The notes under the pieces were generated by a model. The model had not been told where the DNA came from. It ran no database searches and saw nothing but the letters and a program-made list of their open reading frames with translations. From positions 1-10,319 of the forward strand of contig CACXCY010000021.1 in NCBI GenBank assembly GCA_902766265.1: DNA of 10,319 nucleotides, in the 5' to 3' direction. The DNA comes from an uncultured Bacteroidota bacterium. GTDB lineage: Bacteria; Bacteroidota; Bacteroidia; Bacteroidales; P3. Below, piece by piece: positions 1 to 6,109 of this stretch; the stretch's first letter is position 1, and each line of letters begins with the position of its first letter. The translations under genes and the position numbers were made by a program.

Positions 1-624
1 GGGGATGATGCTGACGGCGGCGGCACGGGCACGACGGAGGTCGCTGTGCGGCTGGTCGAGAATCTTCTGGTCGTTGGTGTAGCTGTGGACGGTGTTCATG
101 AGGCCGCGTTTGATGCCGAATTTGTCGTTCAGAACCTTAGCCACAGGGGAGAGGCAGTTGGTGGTGCAGCTGGCATTCGAAACCAGCTGAACGTCCTTAG
201 TCAGCACGTTGTCGTTCACACCCAGAACCACGGTAGCGTCAACGTCTTCGGCTTTGGAGGCGGGGACGGTGAGGATAACCTTCTTGGCGCCGGCGTTGAT
301 GTGCTTCATCATTTGCTCGCGTTTCTTGAAGAGGCCGGTCGATTCCACCACGATGTCGACACCGAGTTCCTTCCAGGGGAGGTTCTCCGGGTCGCGCTCG
401 GCGTAGATGCGAACTTTCTTGCCGTTGACAACGATGTATTCTCCTTCGGCGTGGACCTCGCCGTCGAAGTTGTCGTGGACAGAGTCATATTTGAAAAGGT
501 ATGCGAGTGTGTCGGCGCTCGTCAGGTCGTTGATAGCTACGATGTCAAGCTCGGGGTGAGCCAGCATAGCGCGGAAACTCATTCTTCCGATTCGGCCGAA
601 GCCGTTAATTGCAACTTTTGCCAT
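1..624 (-). CDS. gapA: Type I glyceraldehyde-3-phosphate dehydrogenase, N-terminal 208 codons (3' end cut by window edge)
   Basis: Cytoplasmic glycolytic enzyme that oxidises and phosphorylates glyceraldehyde 3-phosphate to 1,3-bisphosphoglycerate with NAD. Read from the ATG at 624 downwards, the protein starts MAKVAINGFGRIGRMSFRAM, the classic NAD-binding Rossmann start with the GFGRIGR loop at residues 8-14. Asp33 (AINDL) sits where NAD-specific enzymes bind the adenosine ribose. The catalytic motif SNASCTTNC is at 149-157, giving Cys153 as nucleophile. The frame runs open to base 1, ending in ...AVSIIP at residue 208, so roughly the last 125-130 residues of a normal 330-340-residue enzyme lie outside the window. 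The start is fixed by the family N-terminus, with a -7 box about 55 bp upstream. It is divergent from mtgA. Family identification is very secure; the symbol is the generic one, and a second paralogue elsewhere cannot be excluded. Confidence 0.97.
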   Translation of the reverse strand, partial: MAKVAINGFGRIGRMSFRAMLAHPELDIVAINDLTSADTLAYLFKYDSVHDNFDGEVHAEGEYIVVNGKKVRIYAERDPENLPWKELGVDIVVESTGLFKKREQMMKHINAGAKKVILTVPASKAEDVDATVVLGVNDNVLTKDVQLVSNASCTTNCLSPVAKVLNDKFGIKRGLMNTVHSYTNDQKILDQPHSDLRRARAAAVSIIP

Positions 625-677
625 ATTATATTGTGTTTAAAAAGATTGTATTGGTTGTTTGTTGTGTTAACTGGTGG

Positions 678-685
678 CAAAGATA
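678..685 (-). promoter_or_regulatory. Candidate -7 box of the gapA promoter
   Basis: Read on the minus strand this is TATCTTTG, an exact match to the Bacteroidota -7 consensus TAnnTTTG, 53 bp upstream of the gapA start codon. No TTTG -33 element is visible at the usual spacing. The implied leader is about 45 nt and AT-rich, without a Shine-Dalgarno sequence, as is common in this phylum. The same ten-base context (GCAAAGATAC on the plus strand) recurs upstream of the dipeptidase gene at 10261-10270. Confidence 0.6.
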
Positions 686-737
686 CATCTTTTTTTTCGT
701 TTGGCATAGGAAAGTGGAGAAATAAAAATATTTAGTG

Positions 738-745
738 TATTTTTG
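738..745 (+). promoter_or_regulatory. Candidate -7 box of the mtgA-xerD promoter
   Basis: TATTTTTG matches the Bacteroidota -7 consensus TAnnTTTG and ends 26 bp before the mtgA start codon, implying a leader of about 20 nt. No -33 TTTG is found at the proper distance: the nearest, at 700-703, is too far upstream. The gapA and mtgA -7 boxes lie about 50 bp apart on opposite strands, so the two promoters share a short AT-rich region. Confidence 0.55.
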
Positions 746-771
746 CGTTATCGGAGACGAAAGAAGCAACA

Positions 772-1593
772 ATGGCAAAAAACAACAAATCAACGGCAAC
801 CAACAGGAAGAAACGTTCTGTGGGACGCACAATATGGCGCGTGGTGTGGATTACGCCTCTCGCCCTGTTTGCGTTATCCATCCTGCTGGTGTTTCTCTAC
901 AAGTTTGTCAATCCGCCGCTTACGCCGCTCATGGTGCAACGTTTCAACCAGCAGCTCTTCGAGAAAGGACGCAAGGTGCATTTCGAGCGCGACTATGTGG
1001 ACATCGACGATATTTCGCCCCATCTCGTCAACGCTGTCGTCGCCTCGGAGGACGGCAATTTTATGCGCCACCACGGTTTCGAGGTGCGCCAACTCAAGCA
1101 GTCCTATCGGGAGAACAAGCAGGGACGCCGCATCCGCGGGGGCAGCACCATCTCCATGCAGACGGCCAAGAACGCCTTCCTGCCGCATCGCCGCTCGATG
1201 GTGCGCAAAGCATTCGAGGCATACTTCACGCAACTCATCGAGTGGACGTGGGGGAAGAAGCGAATTATGGAGTGCTATCTGAACATTATCGAGTTTGGCG
1301 ACGGCATCTATGGCTGCGAAGCCGCTTCGCAACACTATTTCGGCCACTCGGCCAAAATGCTCACCCGCAACGAGGCCGCGCAACTGGCTGTGACCCTGCC
1401 GAGCCCTTTGAAGCGCAATCCGGGCAACAAAACGCCCTATTTCCGTCGCCAGACGAGCGTGGTGCAGGCGCGTGCCGCCCGCTATGGTCGGGTCAATCTT
1501 GACCGCAAACCCGACAAAAACGGCAAGAAAAAAGACGAGGAGACCATTTTCGACTTCGTGAAATGGTATTGGGAGCAGGAACACAAGAAATAA
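772..1593 (+). CDS. mtgA: Monofunctional biosynthetic peptidoglycan glycosyltransferase
   Basis: A family GT51 enzyme that polymerises lipid II into glycan strands at the outer face of the inner membrane, with no transpeptidase domain. The 273-residue protein has a basic cytoplasmic tail (1-20), one membrane anchor (about 24-44) and a GT51 domain (about 50-235). Motif 1 is EDGNFMRHHG at 93-102, with Glu93 the expected catalytic base. Motif 2 is RGGSTISMQTAKN at 122-134; Met129 replaces the more usual Gln of GGSTISQQ. Motif 3 contains KRIMECYLN at 163-171, with Glu167 the second conserved acid. The tail (245-273) is very rich in Lys and Glu. Length fits MtgA rather than a bifunctional class A PBP. 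The ATG at 772 is downstream of a good -7 box and gives a normal N-terminus. xerD follows after 54 bp filled by a hexamer repeat, so co-transcription is likely. Confidence 0.95.
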   Translation: MAKNNKSTATNRKKRSVGRTIWRVVWITPLALFALSILLVFLYKFVNPPLTPLMVQRFNQQLFEKGRKVHFERDYVDIDDISPHLVNAVVASEDGNFMRHHGFEVRQLKQSYRENKQGRRIRGGSTISMQTAKNAFLPHRRSMVRKAFEAYFTQLIEWTWGKKRIMECYLNIIEFGDGIYGCEAASQHYFGHSAKMLTRNEAAQLAVTLPSPLKRNPGNKTPYFRRQTSVVQARAARYGRVNLDRKPDKNGKKKDEETIFDFVKWYWEQEHKK

Positions 1594-1639
1594 CCATAAC
1601 TTCAACCTTAACTTTGACTTTGACCTTAACCTTAACCTT
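1592..1639 (+). repeat. Degenerate hexamer tandem array, 8 units, between mtgA and xerD
   Basis: Eight consecutive 6-bp units, consensus RACYTT, run in perfect register from inside the mtgA stop codon to 8 bp before the xerD start. Units seen include AACTTC, AACCTT, AACTTT, GACTTT and GACCTT. The variation is almost wholly transitions (A/G at position 1, C/T at positions 4 and 6), so it is an old or constrained array rather than a fresh slippage product. It fills nearly the whole spacer of a likely operon. No protein function is implied. Confidence 0.8.
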
Positions 1640-1647
1640 GACGCACA

Positions 1648-2565
1648 ATGGCCGACATTTCGCAGATATGGCACCGCTACATGCAAAATTTCGAGGTCTT
1701 TCTTCGCTTGGAGAAAAACTTGGCCGACAATAGCGTGAACGCCTATATCCGCGATGTGCGCCATCTGGCTCGTTTCGCCAGCGCCCACGGCCTGGAACCG
1801 GAGCAGGTACGTATGGAGGATATTCAGGATTTCCTCCTCGACCTCAATCAGGTGGAGGTGGCTCTGACCACGCAGGCGCGCATCTTGTCGGGCATCCGCT
1901 CGTTCTATAGGATGCTCGTCATAGAGGATGCCGTTGCCGAGAATCCCGCCGAGTTGATAGAGATGCCCCGCCAGGCGCGCCATCTGCCCGATGTGCTCAA
2001 CAACGAGGAGATAGACGCCATACAAGCCACTTTCGACCACTCGCTGCCCGACCAGGCGCGCAACAGCGCCATCGTCGAAGTGCTCTACGGCTGCGGACTT
2101 CGCGTGTCGGAACTGGTGAACCTCAAGCTGTCGAATATCTACGAAGAGGATGAGTGTCTGCTGATTACCGGCAAGGGCGACAAACAGCGTTGGGTGCCCA
2201 TCAACCAACAGGCGTTGCGCATGATGCTCGACTATGTGCATACCATCCGCAGCCACGTGCCTATCCAGCCGGGCGAAGAAAAATATGTCTTCCTCAACCG
2301 CAGGGGCCGCCATCTGACTCGCGTGTTCGTCTTCAAGTTCCTCAAGGCGGCCGTCGAGAAGGCGGGCATCCATAAGCAGGTGAGCCCCCACAGTTTGCGC
2401 CACAGTTTCGCCACCGAGTTGGTGCAGAATGGCGCCGACCTCCGAGCTGTGCAGGAGATGCTCGGTCACGAAAGTATTAGCACCACGGAGATTTACACGC
2501 ACCTCAGTCGCAAATACCTCCGTGAAACCATAGAGACCTATCACCCACACTATAGAAAAAATTAA
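1648..2565 (+). CDS. xerD: Site-specific tyrosine recombinase XerD (XerC/XerD family)
   Basis: A chromosome dimer resolution recombinase acting at dif sites. The 305-residue length is normal for the family. The N-terminal SAM-like core-binding domain (about 8-95) contains the typical LEKNLADNSVNAYIRDVRHL stretch. The catalytic domain (about 112-295) has the full set of residues: Arg152 in CGLRVSELVNL, Lys176 in GKGDKQRWVPI, His248 and Arg251 in HSLRHSFAT, His274 in MLGHESISTTEIY, and nucleophile Tyr283. Nothing is truncated. The start at 1648 gives the family N-terminus and lies just after the hexamer array. XerD fits better than XerC (a single-chain recombinase with HSLRHSFATEL), but the two are close, and many Bacteroidota have several paralogues, so the symbol is less certain than the family. 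It is probably transcribed with mtgA. Confidence 0.92.
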   Translation: MADISQIWHRYMQNFEVFLRLEKNLADNSVNAYIRDVRHLARFASAHGLEPEQVRMEDIQDFLLDLNQVEVALTTQARILSGIRSFYRMLVIEDAVAENPAELIEMPRQARHLPDVLNNEEIDAIQATFDHSLPDQARNSAIVEVLYGCGLRVSELVNLKLSNIYEEDECLLITGKGDKQRWVPINQQALRMMLDYVHTIRSHVPIQPGEEKYVFLNRRGRHLTRVFVFKFLKAAVEKAGIHKQVSPHSLRHSFATELVQNGADLRAVQEMLGHESISTTEIYTHLSRKYLRETIETYHPHYRKN

Positions 2566-2607
2566 AAAATGTCAGAGTGTTTGCATTCGGGATTTTAACA
2601 TTTTCCA

Positions 2608-2662
2608 ACTCTGATGTGACTCTAACCTAAGTCTGACTTAACTCTAACATAACTCTAAGGTG
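2608..2662 (+). repeat. Degenerate 11-bp tandem array, 5 units, downstream of xerD
   Basis: Five units in exact 11-bp register. Each begins ACTCT (once AGTCT) followed by a variable six-base tail: ACTCTGATGTG, ACTCTAACCTA, AGTCTGACTTA, ACTCTAACATA, ACTCTAAGGTG. The constant five-base core recurs about once per DNA helical turn. The array begins 43 bp after the xerD stop codon. Confidence 0.8.
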
Positions 2663-2759
2663 GCACCAAGGGAGGTTTGAAAAGGGTTTTATGGATTTTT
2701 ATTTGTGTTTAAATCAAAGAGTTGTAAAGTTTCTGGTGACAATTTGGCGGCAAAATTGT

Positions 2760-2780
2760 AAATGTTAAAATTTAACATTT
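2760..2780. promoter_or_regulatory. 21-bp perfect AT-rich palindrome, possible operator
   Basis: Left arm AAATGTTAAA (2760-2769), central A (2770), right arm TTTAACATTT (2771-2780), without mismatch. Two TTGTAAA motifs overlap its ends (2756-2762 and 2779-2785), and a third copy lies at 2722-2728. It is 186 bp upstream of the -7 box of the envelope protein gene and is not followed by a T-tract, so a dimeric protein-binding site is more plausible than a terminator. Its role is unknown. Confidence 0.4.
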
Positions 2781-2850
2781 GTAAACGGCCCCCAGACTTG
2801 GAAAGAAGTTGTGGTTTTATTCGCAAAACAGGAAACGCAATTGCTACACA

Positions 2851-2892
2851 TTCGCATTTCACATTTCACGTTCTACATTCTACGTTTCGCGT
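2851..2892 (+). repeat. Degenerate heptamer tandem array, 6 units
   Basis: Six 7-bp units in perfect register, consensus TTCACRT: TTCGCAT, TTCACAT, TTCACGT, TCTACAT, TCTACGT, TTCGCGT. Differences are nearly all transitions. Similar low-complexity heptamer runs are known from intergenic DNA in other bacteria, such as the STRR repeats of cyanobacteria. It ends about 75 bp before the promoter of the downstream gene. Confidence 0.75.
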
Positions 2893-2965
2893 GTGTTGCC
2901 ACATAAATCTCACGGCAAAGTTCAAAAAAAATCCCGACAATTTCCGCTACTTTCAAAAAATGTTG

Positions 2966-2973
2966 TATATTTG
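2966..2973 (+). promoter_or_regulatory. -7 box of the envelope-protein promoter
   Basis: TATATTTG is an exact match to TAnnTTTG. A weak -33 element, TTTC at 2941-2944, lies 21 bp upstream. Transcription from about 2980 gives a leader of roughly 65 nt to the ATG at 3047. This box lies inside the longer open frame starting at 2762, which argues against that upstream start. Confidence 0.6.
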
Positions 2974-3046
2974 CAATGTGGTAATGTGGTTAAAAAGGCA
3001 CTTTTATTCCATGTTTTCCACATTGATATACTTAAAAACCAACAAA

Positions 3047-4483
3047 ATGAAACGATTTATAACGGTCCTGCTTGCATGCTCACTTTTGCTCTGCGCCTAT
3101 GATGTGCAGGCACAAAGCAAGTCGGGCAAGTCAACGAAAACCTCGGCATCGTCCAAGAAAGGCAAGGGCAAGAATGTCCCGGAGGTGAAACCAGCCCCCA
3201 CAGAGGTGTCGCTGCCATACAACAGCAACGACTGTATCTTCGCCATCGACCTGCCGGTGGATGTGGCCTACGGCCCCACGACGGCTCCCAAAGGCGCTGG
3301 CAGGGTGCAGGATGTGATGCGTGAGAAGAACAACCCCAATGTGTTTGAATACGAGCACAACACCACATGGTACAAATTCACGGTGCCCTATAGCGGCAAC
3401 CTCGAATTCACCATCACGCCCACCAATGCCGGCGACGACTACGACTATCTGCTCTTCAAGTATACCGACGTCTATTTCAGCAACCGTATTATTGAAGGCA
3501 AGGTGAAACCTATCGCTGCCAATCTCGGCGGGCTCGACAGTGCTTCGCAAGCCGCTGCCGACCAAGCTGCCCAGCAGGCCAAAGCTGCTGCCGAGAAGAA
3601 GCCGAAACCTCAGACGGCTACCGGCACACAGGGCGCCGCACAACCCAAGCCCAAAAAGCCGGTCAACCAGTTTGCCGCCATGCCGATGGGTATGAACAAA
3701 GATGGCAAGAAACTCTTTGTTGACGAGAAAGGTACCGACCGTTTCCTCAAAAGCATTCCCGTGCGCAAAGGCGAGGTGTACTACATCGCCCTCGACAACA
3801 AGACCGCCAATGGCGGCGGCCACACCATCAAAGTCAACATCCACGTGGAGACCATCGAGGCCACGCTTGCCTTCATCGACCCATCCCTAAAGAAGAGTGT
3901 CGATGTGGATCTGCTGATTCTGGAGAAAAACACAGACAACCGCGCCGTTGTCAAGAATCCCACATTCAAGGGCGGCAAGGTGCGTCTCGTGCCGGGCTAT
4001 AACTACACGCTCTACGCCAAACGTCCGGGTTACTTCTCCATCTATAAGGATTTCAACTCCAATATCTTCAAGGACGACACCCTGATGCGTTTCACGATGA
4101 ACAAGACGGTCAGAGGTACGGTGTTCCCCATCTCGGATATTTACTTTGGCGACGACTGCGAACTGCTGAAGGAGTCCGATACGGCGTTGCTGAATTACGT
4201 CTCGATGTTCCGCAACCACAACGAAGTGAAGTTTAAAGTGAAGGCCTACGTGCAGTCGTACGGTGTGGATTTGGAGCAGGATCAGAAGACGACCATCGCC
4301 CGCGCCCAGTCGGTGAAGGACTTCTTCGTCAAGAACGGCATCCCGGCCAGCAACATCACGGTAGAGGGAATGACGCAGAACGAAATCAAGCGTTCCGCCA
4401 CAGCTGCCCTCCACAAAGGCGCCGGCTTCAAGGATGTCAAGGTTGAACTGATTATTACCGAAGTGTCGGATATCAACCACTAA
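3047..4483 (+). CDS. Secreted envelope protein: PPC-like domain, beta-sandwich region and C-terminal OmpA-like domain
   Basis: Exact role unknown; probably a periplasmic or outer-membrane-associated protein. The 478-residue product begins with a signal peptide (1-22, MKRFITVLLACSLLLCAYDV then QA), likely cut by signal peptidase I after Ala22. Residues 24-42 are a Ser/Lys/Gly-rich linker. Residues about 55-155 (NTTWYKFTVPYSGNLEFTIT, then DDYDYLLFKY) resemble the first strands of a PPC-like sandwich, and 231-267 (DRFLKSIPVRKGEVYYIALD) its last strands, separated by an Ala/Gln/Lys/Pro-rich insert (about 160-230). Residues 268-350 look like a further beta domain. The C-terminus (about 363-470) is OmpA-like: DIYFGDDCELLKESD, then ARAQSVKDFFVKNGIP and ITVEGM. 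The Asp of the usual GHTD motif is absent (AYVQSYG at 400-406), though the later Arg (ARAQSV) remains. The start at 3047 is chosen for its signal peptide and the promoter just upstream. Confidence 0.82.
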   Translation: MKRFITVLLACSLLLCAYDVQAQSKSGKSTKTSASSKKGKGKNVPEVKPAPTEVSLPYNSNDCIFAIDLPVDVAYGPTTAPKGAGRVQDVMREKNNPNVFEYEHNTTWYKFTVPYSGNLEFTITPTNAGDDYDYLLFKYTDVYFSNRIIEGKVKPIAANLGGLDSASQAAADQAAQQAKAAAEKKPKPQTATGTQGAAQPKPKKPVNQFAAMPMGMNKDGKKLFVDEKGTDRFLKSIPVRKGEVYYIALDNKTANGGGHTIKVNIHVETIEATLAFIDPSLKKSVDVDLLILEKNTDNRAVVKNPTFKGGKVRLVPGYNYTLYAKRPGYFSIYKDFNSNIFKDDTLMRFTMNKTVRGTVFPISDIYFGDDCELLKESDTALLNYVSMFRNHNEVKFKVKAYVQSYGVDLEQDQKTTIARAQSVKDFFVKNGIPASNITVEGMTQNEIKRSATAALHKGAGFKDVKVELIITEVSDINH

Positions 4484-4495
4484 CTTTAAGGATGT

Positions 4496-4526
4496 TTTGT
4501 TTCACAACATTTTGTGTTTAATGTTG
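4496..4526 (+). promoter_or_regulatory. Candidate promoter for the symporter gene
   Basis: TTTG at 4496-4499, a 19-bp spacer, then TAATGTTG at 4519-4526, which matches TAnnTTTG with one change (G for T). The spacing is ideal for Bacteroidota. Transcription would start about 4532-4534, inside the left arm of the neighbouring palindrome, leaving a leader of about 28 nt. A 7-bp inverted repeat (CAACATT 4505-4511, AATGTTG 4520-4526) overlaps the -7 box and could be an operator. The proposal rests on sequence match only. Confidence 0.4.
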
Positions 4527-4556
4527 AGAGACACCCGCGGGTGTCTCTCTTCTTTT
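4526..4556 (+). terminator. Probable Rho-independent terminator of the envelope-protein gene
   Basis: GAGAGACACCCG (4526-4537) and CGGGTGTCTCTC (4538-4549) form a perfect 24-bp palindrome, giving a strong GC-containing stem with a tight central loop. The T-rich run TTCTTTT (4550-4556) follows. It sits 43 bp after the stop codon of the envelope-protein gene and ends 5 bp before the start of the symporter gene, so it should insulate the two. There is no matching A-tract on the left, so it is expected to act in one direction only. Confidence 0.7.
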
Positions 4557-4560
4557 AGAA

Positions 4561-5991
4561 ATGATAGCAGGATTGCTCCTCACGGTATTGCTCATAGTGG
4601 GCATAGGCATCTGGTCGGGACGCAGGGTGAACGACTACAATACCTTTGCCACCGGTGGCGGTCGCGCCAGCGGCTGGGTGGTGTGCGGCACCATCATGGG
4701 CACCATCGTTAGCGGGCAATCCACGGTAGGTACCGCGCAACTGGCGTTCCATTTCGGACTCTCCGCCTGGTGGTTCACCTTGGGAGCCGCATTGGGGTGC
4801 CTGCTGCTGGCTGTGCTTTATGTGAAACCGTTGCGTGCCAGCGGATGTACCACGCTTATGGATGTGGTGCGCAAAGAATATGGCCCTCGTGCCGAAGTGG
4901 CGGGCTCCTGTCTGTGCATCATAGGCATCTTTATCAGCATCGTGGCCCAAATCATAGCGTCGTCGGCGTTGCTCGCCACGTTGTTGCCCATAGGTTGTGT
5001 GGTTGCCGCATTGGTGGCGGCAGGGCTGATGTTGCTGTATGTGGTGTTTGGCGGCCTTTGGGGTGCAGGATGGGGTGGCATCGTGAAGATGGCTTTGCTA
5101 TATGTGGCTTCTATCGTGGCTGGCGTTTTTGTATGGCGCCACAGTCAAGGGCTGCAAGGGCTCTTCGGCTCTATCGACGGCAGCTTGAAAATGATGGGAT
5201 TGCCCAACGGAGGCGATTACAGAAGCGTATTCGCCCGTGGACCGCTGAAGGATATTGGCTCGTGCCTCTCTATCGCGTTGGGTGTGCTGGCCACGCAAAC
5301 CTACGCTCAAGGGGTTTGGGCCGGCAGGAGCGACGGGGCGGCACGCAAAGGCACGCTGCTCTGCGCCTTTCTCATCCCTCCGATAGGTGCCGCCTGTACC
5401 TTGGTGGGTCTCTATATGCGGGCACACTACGCAACGCCTTTGGAGTTGACGCAGGCAGGCGGAGCGGCTATATCCGGCGGTATAGGCACCATTGCCGATT
5501 CTGCGCAGGCGTTCCCGCTATTCGTCACCAACCATCTGTCGCCATTTTTCGGAGGCGTGGTGTTGGGAACGCTCTTCATCACCATCGTAGGAGGTGGCGC
5601 CGGATTGGCATTGGGCTGCGCCACCATCATCCATCGCGATATAGTGGGGAGGATAGCCAACCGGCGTTCTCAGTCTTCGTTGTTGCAGATTCGGCTCACC
5701 ATAGTGGCTTTGCTGCTGTTGGCTGTAGTGGTGTCGTTGGTGGCACATAGCACGTTGATCAACGACCTGGGTTTTCTCTCCTTGGGATTGCGTGCTACTG
5801 CCGTGCTGGTGCCGCTTTCATGTGCGCTGTTCTTCCCAGGTCGGATTAAACCGCACTACGCATTGGTGTCTATGGTGGCAGGAACAGTAATGCTTCTGGT
5901 GGCACAATGGCTGCGACTGCCGGCTGATCCCTTCTACTGGGGTATGGGCATCGGAATGGTAGTGTGCCTGTTGGGAGTCAAAAAGAGATAG
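4561..5991 (+). CDS. Sodium:solute symporter (SSS) family permease, substrate unknown
   Basis: An inner-membrane permease of 476 residues, strongly hydrophobic, with about 12-13 predicted membrane segments. The N-terminal pattern is that of the SSS family: a first helix (1-18), SGRRVNDYNTFATGGGRASG (19-38), then a helix with GTIVSGQSTVGT (47-58) and AFHFG (62-66), corresponding to the family's GxxYxxG region. TYAQGVWAGRSDGAARKG (247-264) matches the conserved loop of the family. Residues 339-361 (ending TIIHRDIVG) correspond to the helix normally carrying the Na2-site Ser/Thr pair, but here read IVGGGAGLALG, without those residues. Substrate and coupling ion cannot be told. The ATG at 4561 gives the usual family N-terminus but has no ribosome-binding site and lies just after a terminator-like hairpin. 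Family assignment is confident; function is not. Confidence 0.88.
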   Translation: MIAGLLLTVLLIVGIGIWSGRRVNDYNTFATGGGRASGWVVCGTIMGTIVSGQSTVGTAQLAFHFGLSAWWFTLGAALGCLLLAVLYVKPLRASGCTTLMDVVRKEYGPRAEVAGSCLCIIGIFISIVAQIIASSALLATLLPIGCVVAALVAAGLMLLYVVFGGLWGAGWGGIVKMALLYVASIVAGVFVWRHSQGLQGLFGSIDGSLKMMGLPNGGDYRSVFARGPLKDIGSCLSIALGVLATQTYAQGVWAGRSDGAARKGTLLCAFLIPPIGAACTLVGLYMRAHYATPLELTQAGGAAISGGIGTIADSAQAFPLFVTNHLSPFFGGVVLGTLFITIVGGGAGLALGCATIIHRDIVGRIANRRSQSSLLQIRLTIVALLLLAVVVSLVAHSTLINDLGFLSLGLRATAVLVPLSCALFFPGRIKPHYALVSMVAGTVMLLVAQWLRLPADPFYWGMGIGMVVCLLGVKKR

Positions 5992-5994
5992 ATA

Positions 5995-6026
5995 CTTGTC
6001 CTGATGTCGGGATTTTCGTATTTTTG
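5995..6026 (+). promoter_or_regulatory. Promoter of the mutL-rhomboid operon
   Basis: CTTG at 5995-5998, a 20-bp spacer, then TATTTTTG at 6019-6026, which matches TAnnTTTG exactly. It begins 4 bp after the symporter stop codon and gives a leader of about 75 nt to the mutL start. This is the best-spaced promoter of the window and suggests mutL is transcribed apart from the symporter gene, although no terminator separates them. Confidence 0.6.
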
Positions 6027-6056
6027 CATATCCAAATCTATAGAGGAATCCGCGCA

Positions 6057-6073
6057 ACTGACGCGCAGTCAGT
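6057..6073 (+). promoter_or_regulatory. Small hairpin in the mutL leader
   Basis: ACTGAC (6057-6062) pairs with GTCAGT (6068-6073) around a 5-nt loop GCGCA. It lies midway in the predicted mutL leader, 36 bp before the start codon, and has no T-tract. It may be incidental; a modest role in mRNA stability or translation is possible. Confidence 0.25.
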
Positions 6074-6109
6074 ACCGTTCAATAATATCAACCCCATCGT
6101 AACAAGAAA

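Larger units (their letters stand above)
2566..3046. other. 481-bp gene-free stretch rich in short repeats
   Basis: No convincing gene is present. In order it holds an 11-bp tandem array (2608-2662), an AT-rich stretch with three TTGTAAA copies (2722-2728, 2756-2762, 2779-2785), the last two flanking a 21-bp palindrome (2760-2780), a heptamer array (2851-2892) and a consensus -7 box (2966-2973). The open frame of the next gene extends back to 2762, but that extension translates repeats and its promoter, has no signal peptide, and is followed by a clear signal-peptide start at 3047, so it is treated as non-coding. A 7-bp inverted repeat (TCAGAGT at 2572-2578, ACTCTGA at 2608-2614) has a 29-nt loop and is not a convincing xerD terminator. 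Confidence 0.75.

Noticed and set aside
46..735. A 229-codon plus-strand open frame over the gapA region
   Set aside because: It is the antisense of a clear GAPDH gene and runs on through its promoter; no domain is recognisable.
874..2550. A 558-codon open frame on the minus strand antisense to mtgA and xerD
   Set aside because: Both sense genes have complete catalytic motifs, and the antisense frame shows no recognisable domain and crosses the intergenic hexamer array. Long antisense frames are expected at this GC content and codon usage.
2572..2614. Possible xerD terminator formed by TCAGAGT and ACTCTGA
   Set aside because: The stem is only 7 bp with a 29-nt loop, no T-tract follows, and the right arm is part of the 11-bp array.
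1592..2892. CRISPR array made of the short repeats
   Set aside because: The repeats are contiguous units of 6, 11 and 7 bp without unique spacers, and no cas gene is present.
2762..3046. A 95-codon N-terminal extension of the envelope-protein gene
   Set aside because: It translates the palindrome, the heptamer array and the promoter; a signal peptide begins exactly at the ATG at 3047.
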